From: UMGS1696 sp045643285
GTDB lineage: Bacteria; Bacillota; Clostridia; Oscillospirales; CAG-272
DNA length: 22,821 nt
NCBI GenBank assembly: GCA_045643285.1
Contig: JAZUKN010000082.1
Location: 1 to 22,821 of the forward strand
Direction: 5' to 3'
Each line of letters opens with the position of its first letter. The stretch's first letter is position 1. Made by a program: the position numbers and the translations under genes. Under the pieces are notes generated by a model. That model made no database searches, was not told where the DNA came from, and saw nothing but the letters and a program-made list of their open reading frames with translations. Shown in pieces: positions 6,931 to 13,975 of this stretch.

Positions 6931-7776
6931 TTACTTCCGTTTTATCGCTTTTATCGCGCAGACGGCGGTGAACACCAGAAGCTCTGCCGTGACGACTGCC
7001 GCGCCGGTCTGAAGCGAGAGGAAGCACGCCGCAAAGAATCCGACGATGAAGCACGAAACGGAAATAACAGCCGAGAGGATAACGGTTTTCTTGTAGCTTT
7101 TCGTCAGCCGCATCGCCGTAAGGGACGAGAAAATCAGCATAGCGGAAATCATGATCGAGCCCATGAGCTTCATTCCGACTACTATTGTAAGTCCCGTCAG
7201 AATGGCGAGCAGATAGCCGAGGATTTTCTGTATCGGCAGACCGGCGGCTTTTGAGAATGTTTCGTCGAACGTTACGGCGAATATCGCTTTTGCGTACCGC
7301 GCGAACCACAGGATCACGGCAAGCGCGAGGATAAGCGATAAGATCATATCTTTGTCGGAGATCGTGACTATCGACGCCGAGCCGAACAGGGAAGAGCATA
7401 TATCCCCGGCTTTTCCGCCCGAAATGTTGTAAAGAAGCGTACCTACGGCGACAGCTCCCGTTGAAACTACGGCGCACGCCGCGTCACCGTTCATTTTGCC
7501 TTCGTTTTTCGAGAGACGGAGGATGAGGAACGCCGCGCCGACAACGACGGGGATAGAAATTTCCATTGAATAAGTCGCGCTGACACCTGCGATAGCCGAG
7601 AGCGCAAGCCCGAAGAAACCGACGTGGGAAAGCCCGTCGCCGATCATCGACTGCCGTTTCAGAACGAGCGTCACGCCGAGCAGAGAAGAGCAGACCGACA
7701 CAAGAACACCGACAACGAGCGCGCGCAAAACGATGTGCGTAAGCGTGGCGGACGCAAAAATATCGGAAAATGTCAT
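6931..7776 (-). CDS. Zinc/manganese-type ABC transporter permease
   Basis: Membrane subunit of a high-affinity divalent metal importer (ZnuB/AdcB/MntB family). It has 281 residues with about eight hydrophobic segments, from LTHIVLRALVVGVLVSVCSS to the final AVVTAELLVFTAVCAIKAI. Family landmarks are LGVTLVLKRQSMIGDGLSHVGF near residues 34-55, and GMKLMGSIMISAMLIF. Its start overlaps the ATPase gene by 4 bp, so it is the last of the four genes fur-like, lipoprotein, ATPase, permease. Zn is the favoured substrate because of the His-rich ATPase tail and the Fur-family repressor, but Mn cannot be excluded from sequence. Confidence 0.92.
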   Translation of the reverse strand: MTFSDIFASATLTHIVLRALVVGVLVSVCSSLLGVTLVLKRQSMIGDGLSHVGFFGLALSAIAGVSATYSMEISIPVVVGAAFLILRLSKNEGKMNGDAACAVVSTGAVAVGTLLYNISGGKAGDICSSLFGSASIVTISDKDMILSLILALAVILWFARYAKAIFAVTFDETFSKAAGLPIQKILGYLLAILTGLTIVVGMKLMGSIMISAMLIFSSLTAMRLTKSYKKTVILSAVISVSCFIVGFFAACFLSLQTGAAVVTAELLVFTAVCAIKAIKRK

Positions 7777-8537
7777 ACCGTTTCTCCTCCTTCATCGTGT
7801 GCATGAGCGTGAGAGTGTTCGTGACAGTGGCAGTGGCGTTTTTCGTCTTCTGCTTCGTCGGCGGCTTCATGCGCGATGTATCCGTCTACCGAGCCGAAAT
7901 ACGAATGTCCGGCACACATCGACAGCACGAGCGACGCTTCCTTGAGCGCACATTGAACGTCGTGCGTTACCATAATTACGGCGCATCCGCGTTCACTGTT
8001 GATCTTTCGCACAGCGTCGTACATTTCGTGGGCCGCATCGGGATCAAGTCCGGTCACGGGTTCGTCGAGCAGTAAGAGTTTTTCAGACGCGCAGAACGCA
8101 CGCGCAAGCAGTACCCGTTGTCTTTGCCCTCCCGAAAGCTCGCCGAAGGAACGGTGCGCGAGATGCGTTATTCCGAGCATTTCCATGGCGTCAGCCGCTT
8201 TTTTCTTTGATTCCGGACTCCACGAGAGCCACTTGTAGTCCCGTCTGACGGCACCCGACAGCACGACCTCGCGCACACTTGCCGGAAAATCGCGTTGTAT
8301 TGCCGACTGCTGTGGCAGATAGCCGATACCGTGCTTTTTTAACTCGTCCGAGAGGGTAATTTTTCCGCCGTGCGGCTGTATCTCGCCGATGATCGCTTTC
8401 ATCAGCGTGCTTTTGCCGGAGCCGTTCTCGCCGACAATGCACATATAGTCGCCGTCAGAGAGGGAAAAATCCACTCCCGACGCCACCACTCGCCCGTCGT
8501 ACGCGAGAGATAAATCATTTGCTTTTATGAGTTCCAT
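7773..8537 (-). CDS. Zinc/manganese-type ABC transporter ATP-binding protein with His-rich tail
   Basis: ATPase subunit that powers the metal importer from the cytoplasmic face. It has 254 residues. Walker A is GENGSGKST (36-44), the Q-loop is in YLPQQSAIQRDFP, the signature is LSGGQRQRVLLARAF, Walker B is LLLLDEP followed by TGLD, and the switch His is in MVTHD. The extreme C-terminus is unusual: RHCHCHEHSHAHAHDEGG holds seven His and two Cys in alternation, a probable Zn-binding tail. The start is 26 nt after the lipoprotein gene and the end overlaps the permease by 4 bp. The family is secure; the role of the tail (metal buffering or sensing) is inference. Confidence 0.94.
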   Translation of the reverse strand: MELIKANDLSLAYDGRVVASGVDFSLSDGDYMCIVGENGSGKSTLMKAIIGEIQPHGGKITLSDELKKHGIGYLPQQSAIQRDFPASVREVVLSGAVRRDYKWLSWSPESKKKAADAMEMLGITHLAHRSFGELSGGQRQRVLLARAFCASEKLLLLDEPVTGLDPDAAHEMYDAVRKINSERGCAVIMVTHDVQCALKEASLVLSMCAGHSYFGSVDGYIAHEAADEAEDEKRHCHCHEHSHAHAHDEGGETV

Positions 8538-8563
8538 GTGTTATAATTACCTCATATAATATA

Positions 8564-9499
8564 TCAGTTCAGAGCGGTTTTCAGCGCGTCGAGATTGCGC
8601 CGCATAAGATCGGCATACGTCACGCCGGTGCGGTAGTCTTCTTTTGAGACGTTGTGCGCCGAGTGGAGAGTCAGGATCTCGCATCCGCACTCGTCGGCGA
8701 CGGCATGCGCAGTTTTTTCGTCGGAAAACTCGATCACAAAGATCGCAGGGATATTTTCGGTCTTTACTTTGTCAATAAGATAGTTCACCGTAGAGAGCGG
8801 CGGTTCGGTTTTTGACGTACAGCCGGAGAAGGCCGCATAATAATCGAGCGAAAATTCCTCCGCGAGATAGCGGAACGGGAAACGGTCGGCGACGACTATC
8901 GTTCTGCGTTTCGCCGAATCAATGACAGCGCGGTATTCTTCGATAAGTCCGTTCAGCTCCGCTGTGTAAGCCTCGGTGTTCGCGCGGAACTCGTCGGCGT
9001 GTTCGGGAAATTTGTCCGCGAGCCGTTCGCAAATGCGGTTTACGATGATGACGGCATTTTCAAGCGATGTCCAGCAGTGCTCGTCTGTCGCGCCGTTTTC
9101 TTTCTCTTCTTCGTCGGACGGGGCCATTCCTTCGACAGTTTCTTCTTCGTAGGTTTTGCACCACATAAGGGTTGAAACCGTTTCCGGCGGATCATAAATC
9201 GAAATCATGGCACCATTCACCCAGTCGATCTCGCTTTCTCCGCCGTTGCAGACGAACAAATCGGCGTTTTCGATCTTTGCAATATCTGAAAGCGTCAGTT
9301 CAAAGTCGTGCGATTCACTGCCGGGAGAGAGAAGGAGCGTAACATCCGCCTTGTTCCCGACGACAGCACGGGCAAAATCGAACAGTGCGTAGTTTGTCGT
9401 AACTACAGACGGTTTGTCGTTGACCGGCTCGACTTTCGCGCATGAAACGAGAGAAACGAGCAGTATAATTGAAAGGATCAGAGCAAAAAATCTTTTCAT
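8564..9499 (-). CDS. Metal ABC transporter substrate-binding lipoprotein (ZnuA/AdcA-like)
   Basis: Extracytoplasmic receptor delivering metal to the permease. It has 311 residues. The signal peptide MKRFFALILSIILLVSLVSC ends in a lipobox with Cys20 as the lipid-modified residue. Family features are PGSESHDFEL (His64) and TDEHCWTSLENA (His141), both expected metal ligands, and VVADRFPFRYLAEEFSLDYY. Where many homologues have a third His in HxAFGYFA, this protein has DRFPFRYLA. Residues about 117-140 form a strongly acidic loop rather than the common His-rich loop. The ATG at 9499 has GGAGG at 7 nt; a longer upstream frame lacks support. It overlaps the repressor gene by 4 bp (ATGA). Confidence 0.92.
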   Translation of the reverse strand: MKRFFALILSIILLVSLVSCAKVEPVNDKPSVVTTNYALFDFARAVVGNKADVTLLLSPGSESHDFELTLSDIAKIENADLFVCNGGESEIDWVNGAMISIYDPPETVSTLMWCKTYEEETVEGMAPSDEEEKENGATDEHCWTSLENAVIIVNRICERLADKFPEHADEFRANTEAYTAELNGLIEEYRAVIDSAKRRTIVVADRFPFRYLAEEFSLDYYAAFSGCTSKTEPPLSTVNYLIDKVKTENIPAIFVIEFSDEKTAHAVADECGCEILTLHSAHNVSKEDYRTGVTYADLMRRNLDALKTALN

Positions 9500-9888
9500 T
9501 TTGTTGCCTCCGCGCATTTTTCGCATAATCCGTAGATGACGGTTTTCGTGCAGTCGACGGTGAAGCCGTGATGCTCTTTGAAATGAGAGAGAATGTCAGC
9601 CATAAAAGAGCAGTCCATGTGGATGAGCTGACCGCATCCGGAGCATTTGAGGTGGATGTGATCGTCGCAGGATGACGACGCGAGCTTGTAGTATGCACCC
9701 TCGCCTCGACTGCCGGAGAAGCGCATGATGCGTCCGTCCTCAACGAGCGAAGCGATAGTACGGAAAACGGTAGCCTCGCCCGCCTTGACTTCGGCGCAGA
9801 CCTCGCGCGCGGTGTAGCATTTGTCTTCGTGATCCATGAAAAAGCGCAGGATCTCGTCGCGCTGTTTCGTGCGGTATTTTGTTTCCAT
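9496..9888 (-). CDS. Fur-family transcriptional repressor, probably zinc-responsive (Zur-like)
   Basis: Metal-dependent DNA-binding repressor. It has 130 residues. The winged-helix domain covers about 1-70 (RDEILRFFMDHEDKCYTARE, then EATVFRTIASLVEDGRIMRF, the usual recognition helix). The dimerisation domain has DDHIHLKCSGCGQLI and a C-terminal GLCEKC; Cys82/Cys85 and Cys122/Cys125 form the structural Zn site. It is the first gene of the metal importer operon and overlaps the lipoprotein gene by 4 bp. A long Fur-type palindrome lies over its own promoter, so autoregulation is likely. A Zur role is inferred from the linked transporter; Fur, PerR or MntR-like specificity is not excluded. Confidence 0.9.
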   Translation of the reverse strand: METKYRTKQRDEILRFFMDHEDKCYTAREVCAEVKAGEATVFRTIASLVEDGRIMRFSGSRGEGAYYKLASSSCDDHIHLKCSGCGQLIHMDCSFMADILSHFKEHHGFTVDCTKTVIYGLCEKCAEATK

Positions 9889-9900
9889 AAAAAATGCCTC

Positions 9901-9929
9901 AATTTGATTTTGATTATCATTTTCAAATT
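9901..9929. promoter_or_regulatory. Fur/Zur-type operator (29-bp palindrome)
   Basis: Centred on 9915, the core TGATTATCA is flanked on both sides by 3-bp gaps and then TTTGA / TCAAA arms, reaching AATT at each end. Eleven of 14 base pairs across the dyad are complementary. It overlaps the -10 edge and the expected start site of the repressor-transporter operon, as expected for a repressor site. The core resembles the TGATAATnATTATCA class of Fur boxes. Confidence 0.8.
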
Positions 9930-9955
9930 ATAATGCATGGAAATGCGTTTGTCAA
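9927..9955 (-). promoter_or_regulatory. Consensus sigma-A promoter of the metal uptake operon
   Basis: On the minus strand TTGACA (9955-9950) and TATAAT (9932-9927) are perfect hexamers 17 bp apart. The start site should be near 9920, inside the palindromic operator, leaving a leader of about 32 nt. Confidence 0.9.
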
Positions 9956-9968
9956 GTGGGCAGGGGGA

Positions 9969-10336
9969 GAAAACGTCGAACGTTTTCATAATTCGGCTTT
10001 TTCGCTACGCGCGATACTTCCCTTCTATACTGTAGGGCAGTGCGTATGTATACGCGTTGCTCCTGCCGCATATTTGTCCAAACCGTACGTTTGGCGGTGT
10101 TTCTGTCCTACGCGGACGGCGGACAAGAGCGTCGCGGTACGCTGAGTTTACGAAGTAAACTCGGTTGTGCAGCCCCACGCGTAGTGGAAAAAGAAAATTT
10201 GAAAATGTCGCAGACGTTTTCTGCCTTACCGATGAAAATAATGATGCCTGCGCTTCACGCATTGAAAATGATATCCGCTACTCGGATGATATCGCTCCGC
10301 GATGATATACTGACGTATGATATCCGCTACGCGGAT
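9969..10336. repeat. Array of about 15 consecutive mini-hairpins in the intergenic region
   Basis: This 473-base gap (9889-10361) holds no gene. Short inverted repeats follow one another with different stem sequences: GAAAACG/CGTTTTC (9969), TCGC/GCGA (10002), CCCT-CTA/TAGGG (10020), GCGTAT/ATACGC (10042), CCAAAC/GTTTGG (10078), GTCC/GGAC (10105), AGCGT/ACGCT (10128), GAGTTTAC/GTAAACTC (10144), CCAC/GTGG (10175), GCAGA/TCTGC (10210), TGCG/CGCA (10249), ATCCG/CGGAT (10273), ATCGC/GCGAT (10291), ATAC/GTAT (10307), ATCCGC/GCGGAT (10322). The last four are joined by GATAT or GATGATAT links. Loops are mostly 3-5 nt. Confidence 0.75.
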
Positions 10337-10361
10337 GAAATATAAAAAGGAGAACACCACC

Positions 10362-10895
10362 ATGCCATTCAGAAAAATCACCCCGTCGGAATTTTCCGAA
10401 AACCCGTTCACGATCATCGACAAGGACTGGATGCTCGTCGCGTCTGCTGATGACTCCGGCGAAAAATGCGGCAAAGACTATAACATGATGACTGCAAGCT
10501 GGGGCGGCGTCGGCATCCTCTGGCATAAGCCCGTCGCGTTCGTCTTTATCAGACCGCAGAGACACACGTTCTCGTTCACCGAGCGCAACGAGCGTATGAC
10601 GCTCTCTTTCTTCGATGAAAACTACCGCTCCGCACTCGCTTTCTGCGGCAGAAAAAGCGGACGTGACTTCGATAAAGCCGCCGAATGCTCGCTCACTTCC
10701 GTATTTGACGAAAACGTAAACGGACGCGCCGTATGGTTTGAAGAAGCACGGCTCGTTATCATCACCCGCAAGCTCTACGCACAGCCGCTTGAAGAACGTT
10801 TCGCCCTGTCCGAAACTGTCACCGAAAACTACCCGGAGAACGACTACCACATGATGTACGTTGCCGAAATCGAAGAAATTCTTGTCCGCGAATGA
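10362..10895 (+). CDS. Flavin reductase family protein
   Basis: A 177-residue protein of the flavin reductase/flavoredoxin-like family (DIM6/NTAB type), expected to bind FMN in a split-barrel fold. Features are NPFTIIDKDWMLVASADDS, NMMTASWGGVGILWHKPVAF (the usual NxMTxSWG flavin-binding stretch, about 41-60), VFIRPQRHTFSFTERNERMTLSFF and a C-terminal Tyr-rich YHMMYVAEIEEIL. The physiological substrate is unknown. The ATG at 10362 follows AAGGAG at 8-10 nt; the 15-codon upstream extension of the frame reads through the last hairpin repeat and is not coding. It is divergent from the metal operon. No recognisable promoter lies in the hairpin array before it. Confidence 0.85.
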   Translation: MPFRKITPSEFSENPFTIIDKDWMLVASADDSGEKCGKDYNMMTASWGGVGILWHKPVAFVFIRPQRHTFSFTERNERMTLSFFDENYRSALAFCGRKSGRDFDKAAECSLTSVFDENVNGRAVWFEEARLVIITRKLYAQPLEERFALSETVTENYPENDYHMMYVAEIEEILVRE

Positions 10896-10991
10896 TCGAA
10901 GAGCGCGATATTTCTATAAAATTCTTATAAAATTCGTCATTTTGCACAAAAAACCGAGCCAATATATTACATCTGCGACGGTGATTTTCTC

Positions 10992-11020
10992 TTGCAATAT
11001 TTTTTGTAATGTTGTATAAT
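10992..11020 (+). promoter_or_regulatory. Promoter of the EF-G-like gene
   Basis: TTGCAA (10992-10997) and TATAAT (11015-11020) are 17 bp apart. The start site should be near 11027, giving a leader of about 72 nt. The rest of 10896-11098 is AT-rich; I see no gene or clear terminator there. Confidence 0.78.
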
Positions 11021-11098
11021 TACAAGGTAAGCTCGGATTTTTGTATAAATTCCGCGCTCATACGAAAATTATTTTAACATTACATAAAGGAGAACACT

Positions 11099-13159
11099 AT
11101 GGCAGACATCACAACAAAGAGCATCCGTAATATCGTCTTGCTCGGTCACGGCGGTTCCGGTAAGACCTCCCTTGTCGAAACGGCTTTATATCTTTCAAAG
11201 GGAACAGACAGACTCGGCAAGATCTCCGAAGGCAACACAGTCTGCGACTACGACCCCGAAGAAAAGCAGAGAAAGTTCTCTATCATGCTTTCCGTTGCAC
11301 CGGCAATGTGGAAGGACGTCAAGATCAACTTCATCGACACCCCCGGCTTTCTTGATTTCGCAGGTGAAGTTTACGCAGGTGTAAGAGCAGCCGACGCCGC
11401 TATCATCACACTCGACGGCAAGGCAGGCGTTGAAGTGGGTACGGAGCTTGCATGGGACAAGGCTACAGACGCAGGTATCCCGCGCGCATTCTTCGTAAAC
11501 AAGTGCGACGATCCCGAAGCAAACTTCGATAAAGTATTCGGACAGCTCAAAGATACGTTCGGCGCGGCAGTCTGCCCGATCCTCGTACCGTACAAAGCAG
11601 GCGGCACTACCAAGTTCATCAACCTCATTGAAAAGAAAGTATACACATTCGACGCAAAGGGCGTAAGAAGCGAAGCTGACCTCGACGCAGAGGCTTCCTC
11701 CATCGCCGACAGCTACACCGAAGGACTTAACGAAGCACTCGCATCCACATCCGAAGAACTCCTTGAAAAGTACTTCGAGGAAGGCGAGATCTCCCACGAC
11801 GACGCTGTTGAAGCTCTCCACCAGGGCATCATCGACGGCTCTATCGTTCCGATCTTCTCCGGCTCCGCTGTAAATATGTGGGGCGTAACGTTCCTGCTCG
11901 ACACTATCGCAGATTCCTTCCCGCGTCCGACCGCAAAGAAAGTCGAAAAGCTCGTTAGCGGCGACGATAAGGCTATCGATCCCGACGGCGAATGCGCGGT
12001 ATTCGTATTCAAGACAGTTGCCGACCAGTTCGGTAAGCAGACATTCTTCAAGGTCATGAACGGTACTCTCACAAACGAAATGACGCTGAAGAACGTAACG
12101 TCCGGCACAAACGAAAAGTTCGGTCATATCTATATGATGCGCGGCAATAAGCAGACAGAAGTAACATCTCTCTGCTGTGGCGATATCGGTATGGTAAACA
12201 AGCTCGTCGGCACGAACACCAACGACACGCTCACACTTTCTTCCGAATTTGAATATAAGAAGATCGAATTCCCGCATCCTTACATGACACAGGCTATCAA
12301 GCCGGCTGCAAAGGGCGACGAAGATAAGATCTCCACGGGTATCACAAGACTTCTCGAAGAAGACCTCACACTCGTATACGAGAACGATCCCGAAACAAAG
12401 CAGATGACTATCTCCGGCCTTGGCGATATGCAGCTCGCAGTCGTTGTATCGAAGATGAAATCCCGCTACGGCACTACCGTTCTTCTCGAAACACCGAAGC
12501 TCGCATACAGAGAAACTATCAAGGGCACGGCAGACGTACAGGGTAAGCATAAGAAGCAGTCCGGCGGTTCCGGCCAGTACGGCGACGTAAGAATCAGATT
12601 CTCGCACGGCGAAGCTGAAGGACTTACATTCACACAGTCCGTTGTCGGCGGTACGGTTCCGAAGTACTTCTATCCGGCAGTTGAAAAGGGGCTTCTCGAA
12701 GCTATGACAAAGGGCGTTCTTGCAGGTTATCCCGTTGTAAACCTCGCGGCTGACCTCTACGACGGTTCTTACCACCCCGTAGACTCGAACGAAATCTCGT
12801 TCAAGCTCGCCGCACGCCTTGCATATAAGCTCGGTCTGCCTCAGGCAAAGCCTATCCTTCTTGAGCCGATCGGATCGCTTAAGGTAACAGTTCCGGATTC
12901 TCTCGTTGGTTCCGTAATCGGCGACCTTCCGAAGAGAAGAGGTACAGTCCTCGGCATGAATCCTCACGAAAAGAAGTCCGGCTACACTGTAGTTGAAGCA
13001 GACGTTCCGAAGGCTGAAATGATGGACTACGTTATTTCGCTCAGAGCTATGTCTCAGGGACGCGGCTCGTTCGACTTCACTGTTGACAGATACGAAGAAG
13101 TACCCGGCGACGTTGCAAAGAAGATCATCGCCGAAGCACAGGTCGAAGACGACGAATAA
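11099..13159 (+). CDS. Elongation factor G-like GTPase (divergent EF-G2 type)
   Basis: Translational GTPase of the EF-G group, expected to act on the ribosome. It has 686 residues with all EF-G domains: the G domain (P-loop GHGGSGKT, 16-23; DTPGF, 80-84; NKCD, 134-137), domain II, and domains III-V, including GSGQYGDVRIRF in domain IV and LPKRRGTVLGM and YVISLRAMSQGRGSFDF in domain V. It departs from canonical EF-G: switch I reads EEKQRKFSI instead of QERGITI, and the usual DTPGH His is Phe84. These match the EF-G-like (EF-G2) subfamily, so another canonical fusA probably exists elsewhere. It is a single-gene unit with its own promoter and a strong terminator. Codon use suggests high expression. 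Confidence 0.93.
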   Translation: MADITTKSIRNIVLLGHGGSGKTSLVETALYLSKGTDRLGKISEGNTVCDYDPEEKQRKFSIMLSVAPAMWKDVKINFIDTPGFLDFAGEVYAGVRAADAAIITLDGKAGVEVGTELAWDKATDAGIPRAFFVNKCDDPEANFDKVFGQLKDTFGAAVCPILVPYKAGGTTKFINLIEKKVYTFDAKGVRSEADLDAEASSIADSYTEGLNEALASTSEELLEKYFEEGEISHDDAVEALHQGIIDGSIVPIFSGSAVNMWGVTFLLDTIADSFPRPTAKKVEKLVSGDDKAIDPDGECAVFVFKTVADQFGKQTFFKVMNGTLTNEMTLKNVTSGTNEKFGHIYMMRGNKQTEVTSLCCGDIGMVNKLVGTNTNDTLTLSSEFEYKKIEFPHPYMTQAIKPAAKGDEDKISTGITRLLEEDLTLVYENDPETKQMTISGLGDMQLAVVVSKMKSRYGTTVLLETPKLAYRETIKGTADVQGKHKKQSGGSGQYGDVRIRFSHGEAEGLTFTQSVVGGTVPKYFYPAVEKGLLEAMTKGVLAGYPVVNLAADLYDGSYHPVDSNEISFKLAARLAYKLGLPQAKPILLEPIGSLKVTVPDSLVGSVIGDLPKRRGTVLGMNPHEKKSGYTVVEADVPKAEMMDYVISLRAMSQGRGSFDFTVDRYEEVPGDVAKKIIAEAQVEDDE

Positions 13160-13172
13160 TTCAGATACAAAT

Positions 13173-13208
13173 AAAAAGGCACAGGATGAATGAATCCTGT
13201 GCTTTTTG
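13173..13208. terminator. Bidirectional intrinsic terminator after the EF-G-like gene
   Basis: GCACAGGAT (13179-13187) and ATCCTGTGC (13194-13202) form a perfect 9-bp stem with a 6-nt loop, flanked by an A-run and a T-run. It serves the EF-G-like gene (+) and the alkylation repair gene (-), which converge here. Confidence 0.93.
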
Positions 13209-13225
13209 TTATGCGAAAAAACAAC

Positions 13226-13900
13226 TCATCTTTTCAGAGTATTTAGGTATTCTTTCTGCTCGGTAGTGAAGCAGTAGCTTTCGCGCGCTTTCTGTATCGT
13301 TTTGTTGTGTACCCACGGCGAGAGCTTTTCTTCCGTCAGATACGGCAGAGCCGCGTCCCAGTGCTTTGTTAGCGCAGTCGTGTAAAACCACGCGATCATC
13401 ATGTTGACGTAGTATTCGTCGGAGCGGACTGCGGCAGGATATTCGAGATAATCTTCACAAAAATCCGCGTCGAGATAGTACGTCATCAGTACGTCAATGC
13501 CGAAACGGCAGACGTATGTTTCGGGAGACGAGATCCATTCGCGCACTTTCTCGATAAGCCCGTCTTTGTGTTTTTTGAATACCGACGGATGAAGAGTGTC
13601 GCACACCGCCCAGTTGTCGACATACGGCAGAAATCTGTCAAGCGCGTCCATTACGCCTTTGTAGTCCTTCATATTTGAGATGAAAACCGAATGAAGAAGA
13701 TTCTCGTCGTAGTATCTGTGCGGCAGGGAAGCGAGAAATTCGTTTTCGTCGGGCGTGCCTCTGTACTGCTTTTCGATCTGCCTCAGTTCAGGCACTTTTA
13801 TCCCGAGAAAAACGTCAACCGGTAAAGTCGGAGCCAGCTTGTGCTGAAAAGCGGCATTTTCGGTGTTTCTTTCATTAAGCAAAATATCGGTTATTTTCAT
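13226..13900 (-). CDS. DNA alkylation repair protein (AlkD-like HEAT-repeat glycosylase)
   Basis: Predicted to excise alkylated bases such as 3- and 7-alkylpurines from DNA. It has 224 residues and is almost entirely helical, as in the HEAT-like-repeat AlkD fold. The AlkD catalytic cleft residues have counterparts: Trp97 and Asp101 in YVDNWAVCDTL (same spacing as Trp109/Asp113 of Bacillus cereus AlkD), Arg132 in CRFGIDVLM, and Trp171 in MIAWFYTTAL. The C-terminal HNKTIQKARESY is typical of the family. The ATG at 13900 has an AAGGAA site. No separate promoter is obvious; it lies 75 nt after brnQ with a terminator between, so partial read-through is possible. Confidence 0.9.
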   Translation of the reverse strand: MKITDILLNERNTENAAFQHKLAPTLPVDVFLGIKVPELRQIEKQYRGTPDENEFLASLPHRYYDENLLHSVFISNMKDYKGVMDALDRFLPYVDNWAVCDTLHPSVFKKHKDGLIEKVREWISSPETYVCRFGIDVLMTYYLDADFCEDYLEYPAAVRSDEYYVNMMIAWFYTTALTKHWDAALPYLTEEKLSPWVHNKTIQKARESYCFTTEQKEYLNTLKR

Positions 13901-13930
13901 TCTGAGATTCCTTTTTTGTATTTGCTCAAC

Positions 13931-13968
13931 ATAAAACAGCCCGTTCTTCCATGAATGAGCTGTTTTTG
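13931..13968. terminator. Intrinsic terminator after brnQ
   Basis: AAAACAGC (13933-13940) pairs with GCTGTTTT (13959-13966), with a weak inner TTC/GAA pairing. The tail is T-rich on both strands, so it can act for brnQ on the minus strand. Confidence 0.7.
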
Positions 13969-13975
13969 TTCTTAT

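Noticed and set aside
6860..7477. N-terminal 206-codon extension of the YmxH-like reading frame
   Set aside because: It lies in another frame of the permease gene. The family-like N-terminus and ribosome binding site place the start at 6859 or the nearby TTG.
9969..10336. CRISPR array
   Set aside because: Units are unequal, short and lack an identical repeat; stems differ from one to the next and no cas gene is nearby.
10317..10361. Upstream start for the flavin reductase gene
   Set aside because: The extra 15 codons read through the last hairpin unit and the ribosome binding site, which sits properly before the ATG at 10362.
11195..12967. 590-codon open frame on the minus strand opposite the EF-G-like gene
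   Set aside because: It is an antisense shadow created by the strong codon bias of the plus-strand gene. The translation is Cys/Val-rich with no family features and it has no plausible ribosome binding site.
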